From the NCBI RefSeq assembly GCF_018780585.1, contig NZ_JADMJL010000027.1:62001-126000 (forward strand): 64,000 bases of DNA. The letters are read 5' to 3'. Below the pieces are notes generated by a model. It did no database searches. It was not told the origin of the DNA and saw only the letters and a list, made by a program, of their open reading frames with translations. Numbering within the stretch: the first letter of the stretch is position 1; every line of letters starts with the position of its first letter. A program made the translations under genes and the position numbers. This document shows positions 9,695-21,219 of the stretch, in pieces. The stretch is from Methyloversatilis discipulorum (GTDB lineage: Bacteria; Pseudomonadota; Gammaproteobacteria; Burkholderiales; Rhodocyclaceae).

Positions 9695-11404
9695 ATGCTT
9701 TTGACCGGAGCGGAAATTGTAGTCAGGTGCCTTGCGGAAGAAAAGGTCGAGTATGTTTTCGGCTATCCGGGCGGCGCCGTGCTGTACCTGTACGACGAGC
9801 TTTTTAAGCAGGACAAGGTCCGGCACGTACTGGTCCGCCACGAGCAGGCAGCGCTGCACGCGGCCGACGCCTATTCGCGCTCGACCGAGCGCGTCGGCGT
9901 TGCGCTGGTGACTTCCGGCCCCGGTGTGACCAACGCGATCACCGGCATCGCGACCGCCTACATGGATTCGATCCCGATGGTGATCATTTCCGGTCAGGTG
10001 CCGACCGCGGCCATCGGTCAGGATGCCTTCCAGGAGTGCGACACGGTCGGCATCACCCGTCCCTGCGTCAAGCACAACTTCCTGGTCAAGGACGTCAAGG
10101 ACATCGCCACGACCATCAAGAAGGCCTTCTATATCGCCAAGACCGGCCGTCCGGGCCCGGTGCTGGTCGATATCCCGAAGGACATCACGATGGCCAAGGC
10201 CGAGTTCGATTATCCGAAGTCGGTCACGATGCGTTCATATAACCCGATCACCAAGGGTCACCAGGGCCAGATCAAGAAGGCCGTCCAGCTGCTGCTGGAA
10301 GCCAAGCGCCCGATGATCTACGCCGGTGGCGGCGTCATCCTGTCCGACTGTTCGGAAAAGCTGACCAAGCTGGTGCGCACGCTCGGTGCCCCGTGTACCA
10401 ACACGCTGATGGGCCTGGGCGCCTATCCGGCGACCGACAAGCAGTTCGTCGGCATGCTGGGCATGCACGGCAATTACGAAGCCAATATGGCGATGCAGTA
10501 CTGCGACGTACTGATCGCCGTGGGCGCCCGCTTCGATGACCGCGTGATCGGCAACCCGGCCGACTTCGCCCGTGTTGCGCGCAAGATCATCCACATCGAC
10601 ATCGATCCGTCGTCGATTTCCAAGCGCGTGAAGGTGGACGTGCCCATCGTCGGCAATCTGCCGGACGTGCTGGACGACATCCTGCGCCTGCTCGACGCGT
10701 CGAACGACCGCCCGGACAAGGAAGCGCTCGGCGAGTGGTGGAAGCAGATCGAGGAATGGCGCCGTCGTGACTGCCTGAAGTACAAGCAGAGCGACGAAGT
10801 GATCAAGCCGCAGTTCGTGGTCGAGAAGCTGTGGGAAGTGACCAAGGGCGACGCCTTCATCACGTCCGACGTCGGCCAGCACCAGATGTGGGCGGCCCAG
10901 TACTACAAGTTCGACAAGCCGCGCCGCTGGCTCAATTCCGGCGGTCTGGGCACGATGGGCGTGGGCATTCCCTACGGCATCGGCGTGCAGCTTGCCCATC
11001 CTGGCTCGCCGGTGGCGGTGGTGACCGGTGAGGGTTCGGTGCAGATGAACATCCAGGAACTGTCGACCTGCAAGCAGTACCGCATTCCGCTGAAGATCTG
11101 CAGCCTGAACAACCGGTATCTGGGCATGGTCCGCCAGTGGCAGGAAATCATCCACGGCAACCGCTATTCCGAGTCCTACATGGATTCGCTGCCCGATTTC
11201 GCCAAGCTGGCCGAGGCCTATGGCCACGTTGGCATCCGTGTCGAGAAGCCGGGTGACGTCGAGGACGCGCTGCGCGAGGCCTTCAAGCGCAAGAACGATC
11301 TGGTGTTCATCGATTTCCAGGTCGATCCGACCGAGAACGTGTATCCGATGGTGATGGGCGGCAAGGGTCTGACCGACATGATCCTGTCGTCCGAGGACCT
11401 GTAA
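9695..11404 (+). CDS. ilvI: Acetolactate synthase large subunit
   Basis: Thiamine-diphosphate enzyme that condenses two pyruvates (or pyruvate and 2-oxobutyrate) in valine, leucine and isoleucine synthesis. 569 residues. Visible are the catalytic-Glu region VRHEQAALHAADAYSR, FGYPGGAVLYLYDEL, the FAD-domain middle, and the TPP/metal motif VTGEGSVQMNIQELST. The ATG at 9695 is used; an in-frame GTG two codons earlier is possible. Followed by its regulatory subunit ilvH. Also called ilvB in betaproteobacterial annotation. Confidence 0.96.
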   Translation: MLLTGAEIVVRCLAEEKVEYVFGYPGGAVLYLYDELFKQDKVRHVLVRHEQAALHAADAYSRSTERVGVALVTSGPGVTNAITGIATAYMDSIPMVIISGQVPTAAIGQDAFQECDTVGITRPCVKHNFLVKDVKDIATTIKKAFYIAKTGRPGPVLVDIPKDITMAKAEFDYPKSVTMRSYNPITKGHQGQIKKAVQLLLEAKRPMIYAGGGVILSDCSEKLTKLVRTLGAPCTNTLMGLGAYPATDKQFVGMLGMHGNYEANMAMQYCDVLIAVGARFDDRVIGNPADFARVARKIIHIDIDPSSISKRVKVDVPIVGNLPDVLDDILRLLDASNDRPDKEALGEWWKQIEEWRRRDCLKYKQSDEVIKPQFVVEKLWEVTKGDAFITSDVGQHQMWAAQYYKFDKPRRWLNSGGLGTMGVGIPYGIGVQLAHPGSPVAVVTGEGSVQMNIQELSTCKQYRIPLKICSLNNRYLGMVRQWQEIIHGNRYSESYMDSLPDFAKLAEAYGHVGIRVEKPGDVEDALREAFKRKNDLVFIDFQVDPTENVYPMVMGGKGLTDMILSSEDL

Positions 11405-11558
11405 CGCATTACCCCGACACTGTCGTGCGCGGACCCCGGCAGCCATGCGTCGCCGGGTCCGCCTGACGGACTTACCGGTCTGTCAGGCAGCGGGCACCGG
11501 CCTCCGGCAGCCCGTCTTCGCGGCGGCGGTTCCTGATTTCCAGAAAGAGGCGCTCGCA

Positions 11559-12050
11559 ATGAGGCATGTCATTTCCGTACTGATCGAGAACGAAGCGGGC
11601 GCGCTGTCGCGCGTGTCCGGCCTGTTCTCGGCGCGTGGCTACAACATCGAATCGCTGACCGTGGCACCGACCGAAGACGGATCGCTGTCACGCATGACCA
11701 TCATTTCCACCGGCTCGGACGACATCATCGAGCAGATCACCAAGCAGCTGAACAAGCTGATCGAGGTGGTGAAGGTGGTCGACCTGTCGGAAGCTGCGCA
11801 CATCGAGCGCGAGCTGATGCTCATCAAGGTGCGCGCCACCGGCAAGGACCGTGAAGAACTGAAGCGCGTCGCCGACATCTTCCGCGGCCGCATCATCGAC
11901 GTGACCGACTCGACCTATGTGATCGAACTGACCGGCAACACGGCCAAGCTCGATTCCTTCGTCGGCGCGATCGACAGTTCGCTGATCCTGGAAACCGTGC
12001 GCACCGGCGTCGCCGGCATCGGCCGCGGCGACCGCATCCTGCGTCTCTGA
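11559..12050 (+). CDS. ilvH: Acetolactate synthase small subunit
   Basis: Regulatory subunit (163 residues) that confers valine feedback inhibition on acetolactate synthase. The N-terminal ACT domain is MRHVISVLIENEAGALSRVSG, followed by RGYNIESLTVAPTED; the C-terminal ALS_ss_C domain runs to GIGRGDRILRL. The ATG at 11559 has AAAGAGG about nine bases upstream, so the longer reading from 11445 is not used. Spacing of about 150 nt to ilvI and 66 nt to ilvC is consistent with one operon. Confidence 0.96.
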   Translation: MRHVISVLIENEAGALSRVSGLFSARGYNIESLTVAPTEDGSLSRMTIISTGSDDIIEQITKQLNKLIEVVKVVDLSEAAHIERELMLIKVRATGKDREELKRVADIFRGRIIDVTDSTYVIELTGNTAKLDSFVGAIDSSLILETVRTGVAGIGRGDRILRL

Positions 12051-13133
<1,083 letters not shown>

Positions 13134-13147
13134 TTGGCGTCCCGCCT

Positions 13148-13193
13148 GGCCCGGCGGTTCCGGCACATCCGTGCCCGGGCCGCCGGGCCTTTT
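13148..13193 (+). terminator. Rho-independent terminator after ilvC
   Basis: Ten-base perfect stem GGCCCGGCGG / CCGCCGGGCC with a 22-nt loop and TTTT. It lies 14 nt after the ilvC stop and separates the ilv genes from pssA-leuA. The rest of 13134-13428 shows no gene; psd, often found here in relatives, is absent. Confidence 0.85.
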
Positions 13194-13428
13194 GCATTCC
13201 GGGCCGGGCAATGCGGGGTGTGCGAGGGGCACTCGCGTCATCATCGGACGCTTCCGCGATGCGCGTCATCCTGATACGTTCGGGGCGGCTCGCAGCCTGT
13301 CGTCAGTTCGCGGCGCCGGGGCGCAGTCTGTCCATGAAGCGGGCGTCGCGAGCATCGGGGGCCGAACTGGCCTGAAACGCAAAAACCGTGCGGCGGTGAT
13401 CCCGCGCATGGTTCTTCGGAGTGAATGC

Positions 13429-14208
13429 ATGTCCGAATACGACCCGCAATACATCAAGCCTGCCGATCCGGTGAAACGCCGGCGCGGCATCTACATCCTG
13501 CCCAACCTGTTCACGACGGCGTCGTTGTTCGCAGGTTTCTACGCCATCGTGCAGGCGATGAACGGACGCTACGAGTACTCGGCGGTCGCCATCTTCATCG
13601 CCATGGTGCTCGACGGTCTCGACGGCCGTGTCGCGCGACTCACCCATACGCAATCGGCCTTCGGCGCCGAGTTCGATTCGCTGTCCGACATGGTGTCCTT
13701 CGGTGCCGCCCCGGCCCTGATCGCCTATGAGTGGGCCATGCGCGGTCTGGGCAAGTGGGGCTGGATCGCCGCCTTCATCTACTGCGCCGGCGCAGCGCTG
13801 CGCCTGGCCCGCTTCAACACCAATCTGGGTACCGTGGACAAGCGCTACTTCCAGGGCCTGCCCAGCCCGGCCGCTGCGGCGCTGGTGGCCGGCCTCGTCT
13901 GGGTGGCGACGGACAACGGCTACACCGGACCCGACATGCGCTGGGCGGCCTTCGTCATCACGCTGTTTGCCGGCCTGACCATGGTGAGCAACGTGAAATT
14001 CTGGAGCGGCAAGGACATCAACCTGCGCCGCAGCGTGCCCTTCATCGTCATTTTCGGCTTCGTGCTGGCCTTCGTCGCCGTGTCGGTCAACCCGCCGGTG
14101 GTGCTGTTCAGCCTGTTCGTTGCCTACGGCCTGTCCGGCTACGTCATGTGGCTGATCCGCTTCTCGCGGCGCAAGCCGCAACTGCCACCGACGCCACCGG
14201 AGGCCTGA
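13429..14208 (+). CDS. pssA: CDP-diacylglycerol--serine O-phosphatidyltransferase
   Basis: Membrane enzyme making phosphatidylserine from CDP-diacylglycerol and L-serine. 259 residues with multiple hydrophobic helices. The CDP-alcohol phosphatidyltransferase motif DG-x2-AR-x8-G-x3-D-x3-D is intact, from DGRVARLTHTQSAFG to EFDSLSD. The ATG at 13429 has CGGAG eight bases upstream; longer readings from 13171 are non-homologous. leuA follows after 130 nt. Confidence 0.95.
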   Translation: MSEYDPQYIKPADPVKRRRGIYILPNLFTTASLFAGFYAIVQAMNGRYEYSAVAIFIAMVLDGLDGRVARLTHTQSAFGAEFDSLSDMVSFGAAPALIAYEWAMRGLGKWGWIAAFIYCAGAALRLARFNTNLGTVDKRYFQGLPSPAAAALVAGLVWVATDNGYTGPDMRWAAFVITLFAGLTMVSNVKFWSGKDINLRRSVPFIVIFGFVLAFVAVSVNPPVVLFSLFVAYGLSGYVMWLIRFSRRKPQLPPTPPEA

Positions 14209-14338
14209 GCCGGCACGCCGTTGTCGCGGCGCGACCCGGCGACTATATTCGCGACCCTGTGCCGTTCGCGGCCAGCCGCCTGTTTGAAGAAACGACCTTG
14301 CGCGCCCGCCTCGCCGCGGACGCGCCCCGGAGACTGCA

Positions 14339-15883
14339 ATGACCGACCGCCTCATCATTTTCGACACCACGCTGCGCGACGGCGAACAGAGCCCGGGCGC
14401 GTCGATGACGCGCGACGAGAAGCTGCGCATCGCCCGTCAGCTTGAGCGCATGCGCGTGGATGTGATCGAGGCCGGCTTTGCGGCTGCCTCCAACGGTGAC
14501 TTCGAATCGGTGCGTGCGGTCGCTGAAACCATCCGCGAATCCACCGTTTGCTCGCTGGCGCGCGCCAGTGAGAACGACATCCGTCGCGCTGGCGAGGCGA
14601 TCAAGCCGGCAGCCAGCGGCCGCATCCACACCTTCATCGCGACCAGCCCCATCCACATGGAGAAAAAGCTGCGCATGAGCCCCGATCAGGTGGTCGAGCA
14701 GGCGATCAAGGCGATCGGCTGGGCGCGGGAGTACACCGAGGACGTCGAGTTCTCGGCCGAGGACGCGGTGCGTTCCGACATCGACTTCCTGGTGCGCGTG
14801 TTCACCGAGGTGATCAAGGCCGGCGCGAAGACGATCAACGTGCCGGACACCGTCGGCTACTCGGTACCGGCGCAGTGGGCAGAGCGCATGCGCATCCTGA
14901 TCGAGCGCGTGCCGGGCGCCGACAAGGTGGTGTGGTCCACGCACTGCCACAACGACCTGGGCATGGCGGTCGCCAATTCGCTGGCCGCGGTGATGGCCGG
15001 CGCCCGTCAGGTCGAGTGCACCATCAATGGTCTGGGCGAGCGCGCGGGTAACGCTTCGCTGGAGGAGATCGTGATGGCCGTGCGCACCCGCCGCGACGTG
15101 TTCGGTGTCGAGACGCGCATCGACGCGACGCAGATCGTGCCGGCGTCGCGCCTGGTATCGACCATCACCGGTTATCCGGTGCAGCCGAACAAGGCCGTCG
15201 TCGGCGCCAACGCCTTTGCGCACGAATCCGGCATCCACCAGGACGGCGTGCTCAAGCACCGCGAAACCTACGAAATCATGCGTGCCGAGGACGTGGGCTG
15301 GAATACCAACAAGCTGGTGCTCGGCAAGCACTCGGGCCGCAATGCCTTCCGCGCCCGTCTGACGGAACTGGGCATCGTGGTCGAGTCGGAGGAGCAACTG
15401 AATGTCGCCTTCGCCGCTTTCAAGGAGCTGGCGGACAAGAAGCACGAAATCTTCGACGAGGACATCCAGGCGCTGATGAGCGACGAAGCGGTCACGCCGG
15501 AGCAGGAGCAGTACAAGCTGGTGGCGCTGAGTTCGCGTTCGGAAACCGGTGAACTGCCGCAGTCCGTCGTCACGCTGTCGGACGGCGGGCGCGAAGTGAA
15601 GGTGTCGTCCAACGGCAGCGGCCCGGTCGATGCGGCCTTCTGTGCCATCGAATCGGTGGCGAAGAGTGGTGCCGAACTGCTGCTTTACTCGGTTAACGCG
15701 ATCACCACCGGCACCGACGCCCAGGGCGAGGTGACGGTGCGTCTCGCGCTCGGTGGCCGCATCGTCAACGGGCAGGGTGCTGACACCGACATCATCGTCG
15801 CCTCCGCCAAGGCCTACATCAATGCGCTGAACAAGCTGCAGGGCGTGCAGAAGCTGAATCCGCAGGGCGAGAGCCCGATCTGA
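14339..15883 (+). CDS. leuA: 2-isopropylmalate synthase
   Basis: Condenses acetyl-CoA and 2-ketoisovalerate, the first committed step to leucine. 514 residues. The HMGL-like catalytic domain begins [18 protein letters not shown] and contains the metal-binding [12 protein letters not shown]; the C-terminal LeuA dimer/regulatory domain (from about residue 390) carries the leucine-feedback site. Ends six bases before the convergent DUF2069 gene. Placement after ilv and pssA is the usual betaproteobacterial order. Confidence 0.97.
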   Translation: MTDRLIIFDTTLRDGEQSPGASMTRDEKLRIARQLERMRVDVIEAGFAAASNGDFESVRAVAETIRESTVCSLARASENDIRRAGEAIKPAASGRIHTFIATSPIHMEKKLRMSPDQVVEQAIKAIGWAREYTEDVEFSAEDAVRSDIDFLVRVFTEVIKAGAKTINVPDTVGYSVPAQWAERMRILIERVPGADKVVWSTHCHNDLGMAVANSLAAVMAGARQVECTINGLGERAGNASLEEIVMAVRTRRDVFGVETRIDATQIVPASRLVSTITGYPVQPNKAVVGANAFAHESGIHQDGVLKHRETYEIMRAEDVGWNTNKLVLGKHSGRNAFRARLTELGIVVESEEQLNVAFAAFKELADKKHEIFDEDIQALMSDEAVTPEQEQYKLVALSSRSETGELPQSVVTLSDGGREVKVSSNGSGPVDAAFCAIESVAKSGAELLLYSVNAITTGTDAQGEVTVRLALGGRIVNGQGADTDIIVASAKAYINALNKLQGVQKLNPQGESPI

Positions 15884-15889
15884 GCGACC

Positions 15890-16249
15890 CTAGCGCGATT
15901 GCGCGAGCCGGCTCGGTGCGGTGAGCTTGGAGTAGAACAGGCAGCCTAGGAACAGCGTCACCGACAGCAGTGTGTAGGCCACGGCCAATTGCGCCGACGG
16001 ACTGCTGTCCGAAGTGGCGCGTACGATTCCTTCGGTGAAGTAGGCCAGGCTGAGCAGCGACATCCATTGATGCGTGTAGCGCTTGCCGCGCAGGATGCCG
16101 AACAGCGCGCCCAGCAGCGGCACTATCTTCAGCACCAGCCATGAGCCGCCCGGTCGCAGCGGAGCCAGCCACAGCTCCCAGGCGAGGCCGAGCAGGATGA
16201 GGGCGATGAGGCTGGATGAGGCCAGCAGGTTCCAGTGTCGTGCGGTCAT
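15890..16249 (-). CDS. DUF2069 small membrane protein
   Basis: 119-residue protein with four hydrophobic segments: LLASSSLIALILLGLAWELW, WLVLKIVPLLGALFGIL, the HQWMSLLSLAYFTEGIVRA stretch characteristic of DUF2069, and a last C-terminal helix. Inner-membrane protein of unknown function. It starts two bases after the wrbA stop, so the two are co-translated, as in many proteobacteria. Confidence 0.88.
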   Translation of the reverse strand: MTARHWNLLASSSLIALILLGLAWELWLAPLRPGGSWLVLKIVPLLGALFGILRGKRYTHQWMSLLSLAYFTEGIVRATSDSSPSAQLAVAYTLLSVTLFLGCLFYSKLTAPSRLAQSR

Positions 16250-16251
16250 GG

Positions 16252-17769
<1,518 letters not shown>

Positions 17770-17770
17770 C

Positions 17771-19321
17771 TCAGGGGCGGCTGGCAGGATCGGATCGACC
17801 ACTGTTCGTATTGGCGCTCATTTCCTCGATTTCGAACAGTTCGAAGGCTTGCGTCTGCAGGTCGAGATCGGACAGGCGAGCGTCGCCGAGCCGGTAGCGG
17901 CCACCGGAATTGTGCGCAATCAGCAGGTCGCGACCGTTGGCCTCGCCGGGCGGCAGCATGATGCAGGGGTGCGGACGGTGGCTGGTGAGCGGCGGCAGGC
18001 GCAGCGCGGGTACGGCGGTGCGCGACCCCGATGCCTCGAACACGACGGTCGCCGCCTGGGCGCCGTGGCTGAGCAGTTCCACCCCGACATCGATGGCGCC
18101 CGCACTGGCGCTGCGCGCCCAGCGCACGACACAGATCATCCAGTTGCGACTGCCGCTGCCCTTGATCAGCACCGGCAGGCCGGGCCGGACCAGGCCGGTC
18201 GGGCCGGTGTCGAGGCGCAGCGCGAAACCGTTCGGGCTGTCGTTGAGCAAGGTCCAGCCGGTGGTCTGGTTGTCCCAGTCGGCGGCTGGATCGCGCCGTT
18301 CAAGCAGGTGCCAGATGGCGTCGAAACCGATCAGCATGCGTATCGCCTGGCCACGTTCGCGCCGTGCATGCTGCCGGCGCGGCATCGCCATCCAGCGCGC
18401 CTGCAGGCGGCGCAGCAGACGTCGCGTGCGCGTCTGACCGAGACAGGCGGGCAGGTACATGTCGGCAACGTTGCCGCCCTCGTCGATCAGGTCGAGATGA
18501 TGGGCCAGCACCTGACCGAGCCGCTGGCAGGAGCAGTAGAGGATGTGCGGACCGCGTTCCGGATCGGGCGCCGCCCGAAGCAGCGGCGTCGGGCCGTGAT
18601 CGTGCTCGTCGTCTATCCAGAACCAGGAATCGAGGTCGCGATGCGGCGGGTTCGACTGGATCTGTACCGCGCCCGAATAGCTTCGCACGTAGTCGGCGAT
18701 GTTGAAGAAATCGGCTGGCGCGAGGTGCGGCGGCTGGGCCAGTTCGAGCGCGATCAATTCGCGGTGCAGCTGTTCGGCGTCCGCCGAGCCGGCGATCTGG
18801 GTGGCCGGCGTGGCCATCATACGGGCGTGCATCAGCAGGGCGTGCGCCGTTGTCCACATGCCTGGCGGTACGTCGGCTGCGGTCAGCGTGCGCAGGGCAT
18901 AGACGTCGAGCAGGCAGAGCATGGCGTGCCCTGCTACGCGCGACGGCTTGTGTGCGGCGCGCGCCTGCAGGGCGTCGAGATAGCTGCGCGCAATCTGCAT
19001 CAGCGCGTCGCACAGCAGATCGGCCGCATCGCGCAGCGTGGCCTGCACCGGCAGTCCGCTGGCAGCAAGCTGCGGCTTCAGTGCCGTTGCGCAGGCCAGC
19101 GCGCGGTCATGGAAGATGTCGAGCACGCGTACCCGCGCCGGCGCGTCCATGCGCGCCTGGGCGAGCACGCCGAGGCAGGTGGCCAGCGCGGCCGCCTCGT
19201 GCCCGGGATCGCCGGCGGCGGGTGTTGCCAGCCAGTCGAGTACTGTCCCCAATGGATCCCCGGTCTTTGCCGAGCGCAAAAGGCTGTCGGGCGCGGCAGG
19301 AAGGGGGGCGGGGGCGGACAT
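17771..19321 (-). CDS. Large protein with C-terminal PilZ-like domain
   Basis: 516-residue soluble protein. The first 340 residues are helix-rich and unlike any family I can name. A DWFN-like tract is followed by NDSPNG (residues 360-365), which fits the PilZ [D/N]-x-S-x-x-G motif, then beta-strand sequence VRPGLPVLIKG and ICVVRWARSASAGAIDVGVEL typical of PilZ barrels. A clear RxxxR motif just before is not evident, so c-di-GMP binding is uncertain. The ATG at 19321 is chosen over earlier in-frame codons, which would run into the divergent pyrF promoter region. Confidence 0.75.
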   Translation of the reverse strand: MSAPAPLPAAPDSLLRSAKTGDPLGTVLDWLATPAAGDPGHEAAALATCLGVLAQARMDAPARVRVLDIFHDRALACATALKPQLAASGLPVQATLRDAADLLCDALMQIARSYLDALQARAAHKPSRVAGHAMLCLLDVYALRTLTAADVPPGMWTTAHALLMHARMMATPATQIAGSADAEQLHRELIALELAQPPHLAPADFFNIADYVRSYSGAVQIQSNPPHRDLDSWFWIDDEHDHGPTPLLRAAPDPERGPHILYCSCQRLGQVLAHHLDLIDEGGNVADMYLPACLGQTRTRRLLRRLQARWMAMPRRQHARRERGQAIRMLIGFDAIWHLLERRDPAADWDNQTTGWTLLNDSPNGFALRLDTGPTGLVRPGLPVLIKGSGSRNWMICVVRWARSASAGAIDVGVELLSHGAQAATVVFEASGSRTAVPALRLPPLTSHRPHPCIMLPPGEANGRDLLIAHNSGGRYRLGDARLSDLDLQTQAFELFEIEEMSANTNSGRSDPASRP

Positions 19322-19412
19322 CGGGGTGGGTCGCAAGGACGTGTAGAGCGCTGATTCTAGTAAACTCGTGTTTTGTCTGCGCAGGCCATACGCCTCACTT
19401 TCCGTCCGCACC

Positions 19413-20153
19413 ATGAACATGCCTAATTCCTCCGTCCAGTCCAAGGCCGCCATCGACCCCGCCGATCGGCTCATCGTGGCGCTCGACGTGCCCTCTGCGG
19501 ACCAGGCGCGTGCCATCGTCGACCAGCTCGGTGACGCCGTCCGCTTCTACAAGATCGGCCTCGAACTGTTCATGAGCGGCAACTACTTCGAACTGCTCGA
19601 TTGGTTGATCGCACGAAAAAAGAAGGTTTTCGTCGACCTGAAGTTCTTCGATGTGCCCGAAACTGTGCGCTCCGCGGTACGCGCTCTGTCGTCGAGCGGT
19701 GCCACCTTCGCGACCATTCACGGCAACCAGGCCATCATGGAAGCCGCCGGCGCCGACAAGGGGGCGCTGAAGATACTCGCCGTCACCGTGCTTACCAGCC
19801 TGGATCGGGGCGACCTCGACGATCTGGGCTTTGCCTGCGACGTCGATGCGCTGGTGCTGTCGCGCGCTCGGCGCGCGCTGGCCGCGGGCTGCGACGGGGT
19901 CGTGTCGTCGGGGCTGGAGGCGCCGCACATCCGCGCCGAACTGGGCGAGCGCATCCTGGTGGTGACGCCGGGCATCCGGCCGGTCGAGAATCGCCCGGTC
20001 GATGACCAGAAGCGCACGGTCGATGTCGCGCAGGCGCTGACCAACGGTGCCGACTACCTGGTGGTCGGGCGGCCGATCCGCAACGCGGCCGATCCGGCGG
20101 CGGCGGCCTGGCGCATGCAGGAACAGATCGCGCAGGCGCTCGGCCAGCGCTGA
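19413..20153 (+). CDS. pyrF: Orotidine 5'-phosphate decarboxylase
   Basis: Decarboxylates OMP to UMP, last step of de novo pyrimidine synthesis. 246 residues, TIM barrel. The catalytic K-x-D array is in KKVFVDLKFFDVPETV; LIVALDVPSADQA near the N-terminus and VTPGIRP plus DYLVVGRPI bind phosphate. The ATG at 19413 is used; the reading from 19368 adds non-conserved residues. Confidence 0.96.
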   Translation: MNMPNSSVQSKAAIDPADRLIVALDVPSADQARAIVDQLGDAVRFYKIGLELFMSGNYFELLDWLIARKKKVFVDLKFFDVPETVRSAVRALSSSGATFATIHGNQAIMEAAGADKGALKILAVTVLTSLDRGDLDDLGFACDVDALVLSRARRALAAGCDGVVSSGLEAPHIRAELGERILVVTPGIRPVENRPVDDQKRTVDVAQALTNGADYLVVGRPIRNAADPAAAAWRMQEQIAQALGQR

Positions 20154-20165
20154 TCGTCGGCAGGT

Positions 20166-20197
20166 GCGCATCATCAGCCCTTCGGATGATGATGCGC
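20166..20197. other. Perfect 11-bp stem-loop between pyrF and the substrate-binding protein gene
   Basis: GCGCATCATCA at 20166-20176 pairs perfectly with TGATGATGCGC at 20187-20197 around a ten-base loop. There is no T-tract, so it is not a standard terminator. It could be an RNA stability element or a dyad operator. Confidence 0.6.
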
Positions 20198-20289
20198 CGG
20201 ACGCCCTTGCTGCATACTCGTTGCGTCTTCCCTTCCCATCGGGCTTGCCCCGCGCGCGAGTGCTGGCGTCAATACACTCGTTCTCCGCA

Positions 20290-21219
20290 ATGACACGCGT
20301 CGGCCGCATCGGCCTCGCCGTGCGCATGCTCTTGATGCTCTGTTCATTGCTGCTGTGCGGGCTGGCGCAGGCGGCGTCCGTGCTCGTGCTCTTGAGCGAG
20401 CCGGGCGGCGCCTATGGCGAATTTGCCGAGGCGCTGAAGAACGAGCGCAGCGCCCGCGGCGGTTTCTCCTTGGCAGTGGCGACGCGGAACGATTTCAATG
20501 CCGCCTCCCTGACCGCGCACGACGCCGTGATCGCAGTCGGTGCCGGGGCCCTGCGCACTGTGGTGCAGGCGGACGTGCCCACGCCCGTGCTCAGCGTGCT
20601 GGTGCCGCAGAGCGCATTCGAGTCGATGCTGGCCGCGGGCAACACGCGCCGCTGGTCGGCCATACACATCGATCAGCCCTTCATCCGTCAGGTGGACCTG
20701 ATACGCATCGCGCTGCCCGAGGCCCGACGGATCGGCGTGCTCTTCGATGCCGCCGACCCGGAGCGCCTGCAGCCCTTGAAGAACGCCGTTGCCGGCACCT
20801 CGATGCAGATTTCGAGCGGCAGTTTCACCGGCGAGTCGTCGCTGTTCGCGGCGCTGTCTCAGGTGCTCGACAACGCCGATGTCTTCCTGGCGCTGCCCGA
20901 TCCGCAGGTGCATAACGCGGGAACCATACGCAATCTTCTGCTCACGTCGTTTCGTGCGCGCGTGCCGGTGGTCGGCTTCTCGGCGGCGTATGCGCGTGCC
21001 GGGGCCGTCATGTCCCTGTATTCGACGCCGGAGCAGATCGCCCGCCAGACGGCGGACGCGATCGCCTTCTGGATGCGCGAGCGCACCTGGCCGACGCCGC
21101 GCCATCCTCGACATTTCACCGTGTCGGTCAACGCGCACGTCGCGCGCTCGCTCGGGCTTCGCATCGAGGATGGCGACGCGCTGCGCGATAAACTGGTCCG
21201 CCAGGAGCGACTGCCATGA
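20290..21219 (+). CDS. ABC-type substrate-binding-like periplasmic protein
   Basis: 309-residue exported protein with a signal peptide (RMLLMLCSLLLCGLAQAA). The mature part matches the ABC_sub_bind fold: SVLVLLSEPGGAYGEFAEAL, then RIGVLFDAADPERLQPLKN and PVVGFSAAYARAGAVMSLY. No permease or ATPase gene is near. Its stop overlaps the start of the hybrid kinase by four bases (ATGA), so it is probably the periplasmic receptor of that kinase rather than a transporter part. Ligand unknown. Confidence 0.82.
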   Translation: MTRVGRIGLAVRMLLMLCSLLLCGLAQAASVLVLLSEPGGAYGEFAEALKNERSARGGFSLAVATRNDFNAASLTAHDAVIAVGAGALRTVVQADVPTPVLSVLVPQSAFESMLAAGNTRRWSAIHIDQPFIRQVDLIRIALPEARRIGVLFDAADPERLQPLKNAVAGTSMQISSGSFTGESSLFAALSQVLDNADVFLALPDPQVHNAGTIRNLLLTSFRARVPVVGFSAAYARAGAVMSLYSTPEQIARQTADAIAFWMRERTWPTPRHPRHFTVSVNAHVARSLGLRIEDGDALRDKLVRQERLP

